From assembly GCA_051453625.1 (NCBI GenBank), contig JBOZIK010000001.1:293819835-293852266 (forward strand): a stretch of 32,432 nucleotides of DNA. The letters are read 5' to 3'. Below, piece after piece: positions 1-9,559 of the stretch (its first letter is position 1; the number at the start of each line of letters is the position of its first letter). The notes beneath the pieces are model-generated. The model searched no databases. It saw only the letters and a list, made by a program, of their open reading frames with translations, and was not told the DNA's origin. A program made the position numbers and the translations under genes. This DNA comes from Welwitschia mirabilis. Lineage: Eukaryota; Gnetophyta; Gnetopsida; Welwitschiales.

Positions 1-157
1 CTGCCACTAAAGTTGATTGATCCCTTTTTCTTCTAGTCAACTTAAGTTCTTTACATGTTCATGTCTGGTCAACCCCATTTGGAATTTAGTTGATCATGTG
101 TCTAATCGATTTTATTTTGGTCTAATTGATTTCATATGAAAATAAGTGAAAAAACAT

Positions 158-372
158 GTCTAGCCTAGGTTTGATTGATCCCTCAGTAATCCATTTGACT
201 CCTTAATGATAAAAGTTAAAAACATTTTTAGTCTAAGTCTAGTCAACTTCTTAGGAATTTAGTCAATACCTTAATGAAAAAAGTTGAAAGTATTTTTTAG
301 TCTAGGTCAAGTAGACCACTTAGGAATGGTGTTAACCCTTAGTAATCTTGTTTTGATTCTTCTTATTATAAG
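158..372. repeat. Degenerate ~70 bp tandem repeat
   Basis: Three diverged units start near 158, 231 and 300, each opening with a GTCTA(G/A)-type motif and followed by blocks resembling CCTTAATGA and AAAAGTT. The unit length is 69 to 73 bases. The array also seems to extend to the left with less conserved copies and ends at the first N gap, so its true length is unknown. Confidence 0.6.
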
Positions 373-382
373 TTGAGTCAAT

Positions 383-482
383 NNNNNNNNNNNNNNNNNN
401 NNNNNNNNNNNNNNNNNNNNNNNNNNNNNNNNNNNNNNNNNNNNNNNNNNNNNNNNNNNNNNNNNNNNNNNNNNNNNNNNNN
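383..482. other. Assembly gap of exactly 100 N
   Basis: One hundred unresolved bases directly after the tandem repeat. The round size suggests a gap of unknown length rather than a measured one, possibly a collapsed repeat array. Confidence 0.95.
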
Positions 483-707
483 ACAAACAACCCTTTAACA
501 GGTTTATATAGCCCTAGGGTTAGGGTTACAAGCCAATCCCCTTTTACAACCTTAAATAGAGGTCAATGTTAAAACATAACATTTACAATATAAATAATAT
601 ATTTGGCTTCACATATCAACAGTGATTTTGTGTTCAAACTTTAAACTATGCAGGGGCCTGGAAAGTGTTTCAGAATGGCTTTGCACCCTGAAGAATCTTG
701 ATTTTAA
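483..707. other. Unassigned DNA with a telomere-like motif
   Basis: No gene is visible. A TATATAG stretch at 505-511 is followed by a short telomere-like run of CCCTAGGGTTAGGGTTA at 512-528. The combination could be the TATA and early transcribed part of an old LTR, but no partner repeat was found here. Confidence 0.4.
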
Positions 708-947
708 GGGCTTGTTCACTCCTAGTGATCCATAGTTCATGGAGTTGGGTCAGATCATGATTGGGAGTGGATCATGTGGATCTCTTTTGTGATTCTGCAT
801 TAATTTGGAGCATGTTTCTCACATTACAATTTGGATTGCATGGATCGTGATTCTCATCCAATCTGATTACGGTTTGTAACAAAGGTGTAACTTAAAGTAG
901 GTAGAGGTATAAGAGGAAAATGACTTTTGGAAGGTGAACAAACAACC
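708..947. mobile_element. Candidate MITE (240 bp, imperfect terminal inverted repeats)
   Basis: The left end GGGCTTGTTCACTCC (708-722) is mirrored by GGAAGGTGAACAAACAACC (929-947). Read on the opposite strand the right end gives GGTTGTTTGTTCACCTTCC, sharing the TTGTTCAC core. Inner blocks such as the TCAGATCATGATTGG and CCAATCTGATTACGG regions are also partly inverted copies. There is no coding capacity. Ends of this kind are common in hAT and Harbinger MITEs of plants. A clear target-site duplication is not visible, so the family is not assigned. Confidence 0.4.
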
Positions 948-1037
948 AATCTACATCATAGAGGATATGCACCAATTCTGACTTTTATTCAAAGATGGTA
1001 TGTAAAAAAGATTTGTAGCATATCTAATAATTTCAAA

Positions 1038-1340
1038 GAGCTTGGCTTATAGTGTAGTTGGTGCAACCCATGTTTATACGTTCTGAGCTTCAACGTCTTG
1101 GGTTCCAATCCTATGGGTTGTGTGTTAGCTTGTGGTATCTATCTATGTCTTCAAGGCGCATGTAGGAGTGGGCTTCAGTGTCTTGGATAGGGATCACAAA
1201 TGAGACTTGAACATTTGGTGGGATCTAGGCCACCATGGGTTTTTATTTGGCAAGCAAACTAGTGACCTTGGCAAGTGGAGTAAGGATTCTGCAGTAGCTC
1301 CAGCTCTTGCTGATGCCTTTTACTTTCAACGCATTTGTTC
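1038..1340 (+). mobile_element. Candidate tRNA-derived SINE
   Basis: The left part resembles a tRNA gene with RNA polymerase III internal promoter boxes. GGCTTATAGTGTAGTTGG at 1044-1061 fits a decayed box A, and GGTTCCAATCC at 1101-1111 fits box B (consensus GGTTCGANNCC) at a normal spacing of about 40 bases. The body that follows is more GC-rich than its surroundings and is not tRNA-like, as in SINEs. No clear poly(A) or poly(T) end or flanking duplication is seen, so the right border is approximate. A decayed tRNA pseudogene is the alternative. Confidence 0.5.
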
Positions 1341-1401
1341 AACAATGCGTGTTTGATATGAGCTTAAATGAACTTTAGATGTTTTAGTTAGTCATTTCAT
1401 A

Positions 1402-1482
1402 AAAACTAGCATATGGATGTGACTCTGAAACATTAGGTTCCAAATCAAGAAGTAATTGATAAAACTAGCATATGGATGTGAC
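1402..1482. repeat. 59 bp tandem duplication
   Basis: The 21-base block AAAACTAGCATATGGATGTG(A) occurs at 1402 and again at 1461. The two copies are nearly identical, so this local duplication is younger than most of the surrounding sequence. Confidence 0.75.
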
Positions 1483-3377
1483 CATGAAGAGGCAGACATG
1501 GACGAAGCTGTAGTGGAGGATGTATTTTATAATTAAATATTTATCGCAACCTATCCTTGAGTTAGACTTAAGAAGCATGGACTTTTTTTTTTAATAATTA
1601 AATTACATTACATGATTAACCATTGCAGCGGATCAATTAGGTTACGATAGAAAGAGTTACCTCTCAATTGCCCATAGGCTACACCTTAGGAGAACTACAT
1701 AACGATAGCCCACTTGAGCAACACCACACCCAATCTTAATGTTATTTAGAAATCTCAATTAGGAACATGTAAGAAGTGTACAAGTCATAGTCAAGTGGTT
1801 AGTTGACCTACAATAAGCAACCACACCTACGTATTCTTATTCGGAGGAGTTCAGACTATGTGTAGTTATGTATTGGACCTCGTTCCTGTCTCCACCAATA
1901 CGCATAAACATATGATAGATCAAGGTGGTTCGTATCAATAGGCATGTGGGCAGAAATATACATAAATCAATGCAAGAAATAATGTTAAGAACACAATATT
2001 CAACTCAATCAGAAGAAGAGTATAGTGTTACAATGAAATGAAATAACACCAAAAGATATTACACAAATATTTATATACATATGCATAGTGGTTATGTGTA
2101 AAAGTATAGGAGGCAGCCGGTTAGGAACTCTCGAGGTCACAACGTCCATTCCTAATAAGGAATTCTAATGCATGAATGACAACAATACATATGTATATTA
2201 ATATAAATCATATATAAATACCCAAATGTATATATAGTAAACCTCCTAGTCACTAGGCTAAAGTACCTACTAGGCATATAGAAGCTAAGCATGTTAAGAG
2301 ATACCTCTATTCTCTTCCCCATCTTAGTCTACGCCAATGGGAGGAAAAATATCCATTGTTATAAATATATCCCTTAATCATAGCATTAATGGTATAACAT
2401 TATAATGAACTCATGCAGAAATCTAATTAACACACAAATATACATACAGATGCACACATTTCAGCAGGGTGCTTCATGGCTACTTCATTTATACCATGAT
2501 GTAAAAAATCTAATAATATGTAAGTATATAAAATGCACCAAAGGAACTACTTTATATTCTATTAATTAAATCACTAGTCTCAATAGACTTAGCATGATAG
2601 AAGTTAAAGGGTAAATAACATAATTAAATTCTTAATTTTTTGAATGGGCATCATAATGTATATAAAATAAAAAATAACAACCTAAGACATTATTAAAGGC
2701 ACACATCTGGAATGTATTAGGTATATTTAAAGCATGTATAATCTTAGAGGAATGTGTTGGACCTGCATCATTGTATAGCTATACCATGCATAACTTAACT
2801 ACTTTAAATCATACTAGAAGCAACATGCATGTTAGGAAATACATTCAACGAACATCATTACAATATTAAAAACTTTTTCATAAATAAATAATATAGAAAA
2901 ACATGGCATACACTATCTAAGGGATGTATATTCTCAAAAATCATTATATTACATTTATCCCCAGTGTTTAACCTAAGAAGAGAACTCCACATTAAAAGAC
3001 TAGCATATATATCAAAAGCTATTAACTGTAATTATTATTTATCTAGGTTAATACCTTAAACTATTTGATTACTTATAATTATAATTCAATATGTATATCA
3101 TATAACATGAACAATGCACTTTTTTTGGGTTCAACATAAGCATAATATTAAAAACGTATCATACATAACCTAATTTTTATAATATATCCTACATTTAACT
3201 CTTAAAAATAAATGTGTTTAAGCATAAGAGTATGAACATTATGGTAGTCTAACTAATAGGCACTCTTTCTTTTTTTAGGAGATTATTGTAGTTGTATTTT
3301 AAGGGTATGAAAAATGTTGGGTTGATATTCCTCACACCCTTTAATTCATTTTAAGATAATAATTAAACATTTCTACT

Positions 3378-3385
3378 CATTTATA
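3378..3385 (-). promoter_or_regulatory. Putative LTR TATA box of GL-B
   Basis: TATAAATG on the minus strand lies at the position equivalent to TATAAAGG at 15424 in GL-A and TATAAAAG at 31732 in the right-hand copy. Conservation of the site and its flanks among three copies supports a promoter role; activity is not shown. Confidence 0.45.
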
Positions 3386-3519
3386 ATATATATGTAATAC
3401 TATGAATATGTATTATGTAATATAATACATATGTTTTGTAGGTAGTATAATAATACAATATTAATACATTAAACAATAATAATAAACAATTATACTATAC
3501 CTATGTAACTTATAATACA

Positions 3520-4610
3520 TGTTCATGACATTATTGTTGACGACCTTTATTCAAATAATTGAATAGATTCGTATTATGAATATGGGAACACTCGCTATGT
3601 TTTTTCACTCTTAATCTTATGCTTATATTATCTTATAAATTTACTTATTACCCATCATTTTCTACATTTATGTATAACTATATTTATCATTTTTCTATCT
3701 CCCTCATTTCATATTTATCATTATGTTATTATTGTATCATCCTTTTTGAGTTGAAAGTGCATTTAGAAATTACTATTTTAATAACTAACATGAATAAGTT
3801 TGTCATATCTTTACCAAATGTTGTAATTTTATATACTTTTATTTATGCACATGGTGTTTCAATTGTTATGGCTAGGAAGAATGACATAGTTCATGTGTTA
3901 TATGCTATTATGATAAAGAAACATATAGACACACAATTAACTTAGTATTAATTCTCAAATGTTACAAACACAATGTTATGCATTGTCATTTGTCTACATT
4001 TTATGTGGCATTATTTAATTACATGCAAGAGAAAATGTAAAAACAAAATAAGACAACATCACTAAATGTTAACATCTAAAGATCACCCTAATAACATAAG
4101 ACAAAGCATTTATCTTAAAATGGGTAAACTGATAAGCCAATATAACAAAAATCAAATCGCAATAAAGAGTTTGTGTGGTTACTAGTAAATTCACAAAAAG
4201 GTTATATTAACTAACTAGTAGGTCAAATTTTTCCATGATTTTTTACTCTTACATATGATTTTTCGTTGACCTATTTTTGTTTATATTAAAGTTATCCCAT
4301 AAGTCAAAGAGAATTTTCAAGTTTCACTTCAAGTTTCTACTAAAATTTACATAAATAAATGTAGCATAATAAGTGTTCATAGTCAAATCTATCACAACAA
4401 ATAATTAAATAACATAAGCAAGGGATGTGCATCTTAAGGTATTTTTATTATAATATGAAAAATTAAAAATAATATGAGAAATTGAAAATAATATACTAAA
4501 ATCAGATGAATTTCCAAATATAGAATTAATATTTAACAATGATGATAAATGGATAAAAACCATATGTAATGAAAAATGTATTTACTGCGATTATCCAAAA
4601 AAAATTATCA
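3520..4610. other. AT-rich part of the GL-B LTR without recognisable features
   Basis: This stretch lies between the conserved 3' part of the LTR and the gene-derived island. It contains a chance plus-strand opening of about 108 codons at 3619-3945, rich in Ile, Tyr and Phe as expected from AT-rich DNA, with no family resemblance. No coding, RNA or repeat feature was recognised. Confidence 0.5.
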
Positions 4611-4680
4611 GTGCTAAGCCTTATGTTGAAATACTCACCTGGATAAAAGTGCTAAGCTTTATGTAGTGAAATACTCAATT
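4611..4680. repeat. 38 bp tandem duplication across an exon-intron border
   Basis: GTGCTAAGC(C/T)TTATGT blocks start at 4611 and 4649, and both are followed by a GAAATACTCA block. On the minus strand the duplicated segment covers the end of the ARF exon and the start of its intron. The copy nearer 4633-4640 reads AGGTGAGT, a perfect 5' splice site, while the copy next to the exon reads ATTGAGTA, a damaged one. Confidence 0.7.
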
Positions 4681-4833
4681 ATGGGCACTGTAGAGAACTT
4701 TGTCCATATGTAACTTATTAGGGAAAAAATAAAAAATGTAATCTTGTCAGCTGCATCCAACCAAAGCATTACAACAGGCATCTCCTTGTTGCCAAATATA
4801 CTATATAAAAGCTTTGCAGAATGTTTGTCCCAT
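4676..4833 (-). pseudogene. ARF-family small GTPase, exon 1 fragment
   Basis: On the minus strand an ATG at 4833 opens M-G-Q-T-F-C-K, the start of plant ARF proteins of the MGQ-x-FRK type, with Gly2, the myristoylation site, kept. After a one-base shift the reading continues FGNKEMPVVMLWLDAADK, which corresponds to the family's FGN-x-EMRVVMLGLDAAGKTT. This includes the P-loop, where the GLDAAGKT residues have changed (G to W, G to D, T to I). It ends in a STVPIIG-like stretch matching STVPTIG, where plant ARF genes have an intron, and a damaged splice donor follows. ARF GTPases recruit coats and effectors to Golgi and endosome membranes. Here the P-loop is broken and later exons (switch I and II, NKXD) were not found, so it cannot work. 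Because the intron border is present, it is a genomic fragment and not a retrocopy. It lies inside the long GL-B LTR interval. Confidence 0.8.
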
Positions 4834-6255
4834 CTGTTATTTATGGCCAAGATGAAAGGTAATTCTCCTTTTAATTTTCCCTTTTAAGGTCTCTCGATTG
4901 AAAAGAACTCTAATAAAATCAAAATATCTGAAAACTGATCTCTCTGAAAGAGATTTCGATTCAAAATTGAGGTGGTCAACTGTTCAATTCATCTCAAGCT
5001 CCTTCAAACACCAACGTTCTTCCTCTCAACGGCGAGTTCTTGGTGTCAGCAACCTCAGCAGCATCAATGGTATCACATAGAATGAATGCAGGCTGAGGAT
5101 TCAACACCGTCGCGGTGTCTTTCTGTTGAAGAATCTTCCAATTTGCCCTCACAGAGCATGCAGCGCTGTGTGTTTTCTACGCACGCAGAAACCAGTTGCA
5201 AGAACATGGGGTTTAATCGAAAGCCCGTTGAACACAAGCGGTTTGACTAAGAATCGTATTCGTTGAGTCCTTCATTGACTGATCTGAATAATGCGCTGTG
5301 TCTTTTCTTTTCTTCTACTGGTGAAGCACGGATTTTATCCAGTGCAAAATAATGGGTGATGCGCTAAGCTCTGTTTCTCTATTGAAATCTCAACAAAGAA
5401 AGAAAACACAGCATTTCATTCATTTTCAATGGTGAAAGAGGCGTTGGTGAGGCTGGTGCCTCTGCGCCTGAATGGATTTTGATGCTGCTTAGAATTTCTG
5501 AAAGGACTTTCTGCAACCTGCTACCCATTTGCATGACGCCCATGATAAACTTGTTAATTCACAAATTATCAACTGAAGTTTAAACTACCTCGTATAACCT
5601 TCTGAATTAGCAGATGAATGATGCAGAAGAATGATTGTGCTAATACTTTCAGATATCGGGACCGTCGAAGGGAATGGCGCCAGGATTAAGGCTGTGTGTA
5701 TAAAAGGGAGGAGACTGAACATGCAAAACTACGAATCTGCCACCGTCAAGAGATACTTTAACATTATCAAGGGCCCATTAGAGGTCTTTCATGCTCTGTT
5801 CACTTCCATCCCTTACAATCACAAAGCAATTTGCAGAACTCATCTTGGTAAGTACTACAGCTTTCTTAACTCAAGCTTTTGTAGGTCTCTTCGCACTGTG
5901 TTCTGTACATGAATATCTGAAGTAAAAGTGCCATCTTGGTATGTTTTCTGCAACCTGTATATCTCAAGGGCATTCCGAAGGGCCGCTTACTGGAGTGCTT
6001 GGTTTGGCTAAGGCTTGATTGCACATTGGCTAAGATGCCATAAGACTTCAGGACGATGACATTGAACGACTGCAAATAGAGTGGTCCTTTTCACAAAGAG
6101 TTCACCGGAGAAGAGCAAAATCACACCCAAACCGATGCAGAGGAAGATACCCTTAATGAATCTCGAAAATCCTGTTGTTGCTCGAATTAATGCACAGCAG
6201 CCCAAATTTGGTACTCTCCAAGGGATTAGAAGATAACGCAACTCTTGTCAGCTAT
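4834..6255 (-). other. GC-richer island upstream of the ARF exon
   Basis: This block stands out from its AT-rich surroundings by its balanced base content and retained CpG sites, for example around 5035, 5108, 5180 and 5660-5690. On the minus strand it lies upstream of the ARF start codon and ends in an acceptor-like AATAACAG just before the ATG. It is therefore best read as the gene's 5' UTR, a possible UTR intron and promoter, carried along with exon 1. Several open stretches occur on both strands (for example 5631-5912 plus and 6008-6241 minus, the latter with a hydrophobic run), but none belongs to a family I recognise and all are interrupted. A second, unrelated gene fragment cannot be excluded. 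Confidence 0.5.
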
Positions 6256-6850
6256 TAATAAGCATTGACTAGTCCTGAAAATGTTGGTTACTTGAGTCTT
6301 CCCTCATCAAAATTATTTGCTTCTTTTTAACTGCTCCCTCACCTGCCACTTAGCCCTTTTTTCTTCCCTTAATATCCTTATGAACATTCATATACACACT
6401 CACATCTTTATTATTTATTATGTTTTCATTTAAAGTATTTTAGCATATAAGGAAAAATATTCTAAGAGCTAAACATTAGGCTTAGAGATTAATACAAGGG
6501 GTAAAAATATGAATAATTAATTCATCATCTTGATGTATTTTCTATTAACATAAAAGATATGAAGATCTTACTAAGGAGTTATGCGAGCTACAATAACTAA
6601 TGAGTCTAATACTAAAAATTATTTAAGCATTACAACATCACTACAAAATTTATGAAGTTGTGCAAGCCCACTGTAACAATTAAAAATACATCATCAAAAG
6701 CCACCCACAAGATCATTAAATGAAAATATTAATTAAACCTATATTTAAAATTTAATATTTTAATTAAGCTAATTTTAAAGTCATCATACAGATAAACATG
6801 AAACAATAATAATGAGAGGAGTCCTACATCAAAATTCTGAGGTATTACAT

Positions 6851-6862
6851 TCTCTCTTCTTT
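6851..6862 (-). promoter_or_regulatory. Polypurine tract of GL-B
   Basis: AAAGAAGAGAGA on the minus strand directly precedes the LTR start TGTAATACC. It is the expected primer site for plus-strand DNA synthesis. Confidence 0.65.
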
Positions 6863-6951
6863 AAGAAATTTTTGTTCTGAGAACTAATTAAGTCAATTAT
6901 GACTCTTACAAAAACCATTAATAAATTGATTAATCAATGGATCCAAACCTG

Positions 6952-6963
6952 ACTCTGTTACCA
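6952..6963 (-). promoter_or_regulatory. Primer binding site of GL-B (tRNA-Met type)
   Basis: TGGTAACAGAGT on the minus strand differs at two positions from TGGTATCAGAGC, the site complementary to the 3' end of plant initiator tRNA-Met. It lies 2 to 3 bases from the LTR end. Confidence 0.75.
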
Positions 6964-6965
6964 AC

Positions 6966-7634
6966 TATCACAACCCAACCTTGGGTTCAACTTAAGAAAC
7001 ACAATGTTCTAATATATAATTAACTTAGTTTTATGATTAATCATTGTAGTGGATCAATTAGGTTATGATTGAGAGAATCACCTCTTAGTTACCCACAAGT
7101 TACACCTTAGAAGAACTATATGACAATAGCTCACCTGAACAACACCATATCCAACCTTAATGTTATTAAAAAAATCTCAATTAAGAACATACAAAACAAG
7201 TGTATAGGTCACGGTCAAGTGGTTAGTTAACCTACAACGAGCAACCTTGCTTATACATCTTAATCTGGAGGAACTTAGATCACATGTGGTTTTATTTTGG
7301 ATCTCGTTTCCATCTCCAGCAATATGCACAAGCTTATGATAGATTAAGATGGTTCATATCAGTGGGCATATAAGTAAAAATATACATAAACCAATGTAAG
7401 AAATAATGTAAGAATGTAATATTCAATCAACCAGAAGAAGAGTGTGGTGTCACACTGAAATAAAATGACACCAAAAGATATCACACACAAATATATATAT
7501 ACACATTCAACATAGATATATGTAAAAACATAGGAGATAGCTAGTTAAGATCTCTTAAGGTCATAACATTCATCCTTAATAAGGAATTCTAATGCATAAA
7601 TGATGACAATACATATGTATACTAATATAAATCA
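6966..7634 (-). mobile_element. Truncated 5' LTR of GL-B (last ~670 bp)
   Basis: This is a direct repeat of 1543-2210, alignable end to end despite many substitutions and small indels. It ends at the PBS with GGGTTGTGATA. The match stops abruptly at 7634, where the integrase of element C begins, so this LTR lost most of its 5' part or the junction arose by rearrangement. Confidence 0.8.
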
Positions 7635-7639
7635 TATAT

Positions 7640-7990
7640 GGGTGCCTATTTAGTGATGTAATCGATATAAAAAAGAATGTAATGATGTCTATTTGAAGAA
7701 TAATAAGAGCCTTGAAAGTCAATACCCAAATATTAAAGAATGCTACAATGAGAATGTGGTTTAAAGGCATCATATGATTTTTTGAAAGGCTACAAGTTTT
7801 TAGCAATTTTCACAAGTTTTGTAACAGAGGTAGAAATCTTTAAAAATGGATGACCAATAAAACCTAGATAGGAGAATTCTTATGGTGATTTTCCTAATAG
7901 AATAATGGCCCCTGCAAGCGTTAAAATGGTAATACTTAAGGATGTCATGAATTTTAAATTAAGGGATGCATTTTTGAATGACTTGATTTG
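7640..7990 (-). pseudogene. Element C integrase, N-terminal and early core part (Athila-type)
   Basis: Minus-strand frames give GFIGHPFLKI (family YYWPTLFKD) and then YLGIDFQGSYYSS followed by YILFYIDYITK. These match the Athila integrase pattern F-D-V-W-GIDF-M-GP-F and YILVAVDYVSKW. GIDF holds the first catalytic Asp of the DDE triad. The stretch before it, about 7830-7990, corresponds to the zinc-binding domain but is badly decayed. Sequence beyond VDYVSKW, including the other two acidic residues, is missing because GL-B sequence starts at 7634. Integrase inserts the element cDNA into the host genome; this copy is dead through stops, frameshifts and truncation. Confidence 0.75.
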
Positions 7991-8059
7991 GGTAATACTT
8001 AAATAGCTAAGGACTATCCCAAAACAAGTATTTATCTTGAATCAAGAATTTATTCCTAT

Positions 8060-8600
8060 TATTAAAGTCTAACGAAAGAGGATAACCTTGAAAAGTAAGT
8101 AGTTTGTAATATTAGCAAACCAAGGTATTTTTGAAATAGAGGAAAGACGTTCATTAGGAAAAGTATCATCAATGAGAAGAGATGTTTACAATTTTTCCTA
8201 AGTTATTCATGAAAGATGTTCTACAATAACATAATCAAAATTCTTGTTATTCTTAATTTCTAATTCAAACTCTTGCAAAAGTAGGATCCATCTAATTAAT
8301 ATAGGATTTTTATTCTTTCTAGAAAATAGGTATCTAAGGGTTGAGTGGTGTGTGTAAATAGTCACCTTAGAAACCATAAGATATTGCCTAAAGTTTTCTA
8401 ATGTAAAGACTGATAAAAAGATCTTTTTTAGTGACCATGTAGTTTAGTTTGATGTTTCTTAAGGTTTTAGTTACATAATATATTATGTTTTTTTTTTTTT
8501 ACTTTAACCTGTTCTTTTCTCTAGCACAACTCCAAATACATAATTACTAGCATCACATATAATTTCGAAAGATAACATCAAAGTAGGTGGTTAAATGATA
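8060..8600 (-). pseudogene. Element C RNase H (Athila-type)
   Basis: The minus strand encodes EIICDASNYVFGVVL, matching the family's FELMCDASDYAVGAVLGQ with the catalytic Asp kept. Further on it gives KVTIYTHHSTLRYLFSRK (family YTDHAALKYLL; the Asp is His here) and then LIRWILLLQEFELEI, nearly identical to the conserved family block. Stops interrupt the frame, for example after LEKRTG. RNase H removes the RNA template during reverse transcription. It follows RT and precedes integrase, the normal Ty3/gypsy order. Confidence 0.8.
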
Positions 8601-8699
8601 AGAGAGGAGATAAGTTTTTCCTTTGGTTCATCAAAATCTCATTGACACTCATGAGTCTAATTAGAAAAGGCATCTTTGCTTAGGAGGTCATAAAGTAGT

Positions 8700-9480
8700 T
8701 TTGAAATTTTATTAAAATCCTTAATAGACCTCCTATAATGTTTTAAATGTCCTAAAAATGTTTTAATATCTTTTTGTATTTAAGAAGTGGGAAGATGTAT
8801 GATTAGTAAAACTTTTGCAGGGTTTAGTTAAATTTTCTTTGGAAAAGATAATATGTCTTAACGTTATGCCATTGTTAACTATGAAATAACATTTTTTCCA
8901 ATTAAGCATAAGGCATTTTTCTATGCATTTTATAAGAAGAAGTTGTAAGTTATGAAGATAATGGTCAAAAGAGGCAGGCCGTGTGGATAGAAAAACCATT
9001 TCTAGAAATTTCAATGTATGAACCTAATAAATGAGAGAAAATTCCAAGCATGCAATGTTGAAATGTGATAGGGGAATTGCATAAACCAAAAGGAATTCTT
9101 ATATAAAAAAAGATTCTATATTAGGAGATATTTTTATTCTATTATACCTTGAATACCCATCTAGAAAGTAGTAAAAAGGATGGCTCATAAGTTATTTTAA
9201 TATTTGATTAGAAAATGGAAGAGGAAAATGATTTTTTTCTTGAAATGGTATTGACTATTATATAATCTATGCAAATTCTTCATTTAATTATGAATCTTTG
9301 TTGTATTCATTTATTAATAGGGTAATTATGGTTTTCTATGCTACTATTTAGGTTTAAGTTATCATTTACTATCTGAGATAAGGTAGATGATTTCACTACT
9401 TAAGAGTTTAATTACTTTATTCTTAACTACATCTTTCAAGATTTGTTTTATTCTTTGTTGTGCTTATTTGAATGGCTTAT
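8700..9480 (-). pseudogene. Element C reverse transcriptase (Athila-type)
   Basis: In order on the minus strand: a RICIDY-like block near 9260-9300, YYFLDGYSRYNRIKI (family YYCFLDGYSGYNQIAI), IPFGLCNSPITFQHCM and, in 8763-9014, HNLQLLLIKCIEKCLMLN followed by W-KKCYFIV-N-GI-LRHII (family NLVLNWEKCHFMV..GIVLGHKI). The catalytic FMDD block is damaged: only an EMVFLS-like remnant stands at its place. Several frame changes and stops occur. Downstream of protease and upstream of RNase H, as expected. This RT is recognisable across its palm but cannot be translated. Confidence 0.85.
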
Positions 9481-9559
9481 TATTTTCTTTTTAAGTAAAT
9501 GTGATGCATGCAAATGCTAATATCAATTCCTCTAATATTGAAAAGGTTCCATCCTATTT

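Larger units (their letters stand above)
1543..6849 (-). mobile_element. Long LTR of retroelement GL-B (3' LTR, minus strand)
   Basis: On the minus strand the LTR would start at 6849 with TGTAATACC, directly after a purine tract, and end near 1543 with GGTTGCGATA. Its 3' end, 1543-2210, matches in direct orientation the truncated 5' LTR at 6966-7634. About 2 kb (1543 to roughly 3480) also matches, inverted, the GL-A LTR at about 15230-17555, including a conserved TATA region. The start, TGTAATACC, fits the TGTAACACC-type starts of Tekay chromovirus LTRs. The part between 3500 and 6849 is not alignable by eye to the GL-A U3 and contains the ARF-bearing island. It may therefore be a different U3 subfamily or an interval with insertions, and the continuity of this LTR is inferred. 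Confidence 0.6.
6850..6965 (-). mobile_element. 116 bp internal region of GL-B (PBS to PPT)
   Basis: On the minus strand this starts with a tRNA-Met-type primer binding site at 6963-6952 and ends with the purine tract AAAGAAGAGAGA beside the next LTR start. The last 45 bases resemble the conserved 3' end of Tekay chromovirus pol plus PPT (TTTCGAGGACGAAATTT-type, then GGGGGAGAATG). The homologous region of GL-A (17556-17671) has the same length and sequence plan. No coding region fits, so the element depends on proteins supplied in trans. Confidence 0.75.

Noticed and set aside
512-528. Interstitial telomere
   Set aside because: Only about two TTTAGGG/TTAGGG-like units are present, and they fit a leader or LTR sequence as well.
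1038-1115. Functional tRNA gene
   Set aside because: Box A and B are imperfect, stems do not pair convincingly by eye, and a SINE body follows.
3619-3945. 108-codon plus-strand ORF with many hydrophobic residues
   Set aside because: Composition is that of AT-rich DNA, no motif or homolog is recognisable, and it lies inside LTR sequence.
4801-4810. Plus-strand TATA box (CTATATAAAAGC) before the GC-richer island
   Set aside because: On the minus strand this is part of the ARF exon, just after M-G-Q-T-F-C-K, so it arose by coding-sequence decay.
4898-5080. 60-codon plus-strand ORF in the island
   Set aside because: It is antisense to the ARF upstream region, uses a non-ATG start and resembles no family.
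5631-5912. 93-codon plus-strand ORF ending near a GTAAGT donor-like site
   Set aside because: It could be a gene fragment, but I recognise no domain and flanking frames are closed; it is mentioned in the island entry only.
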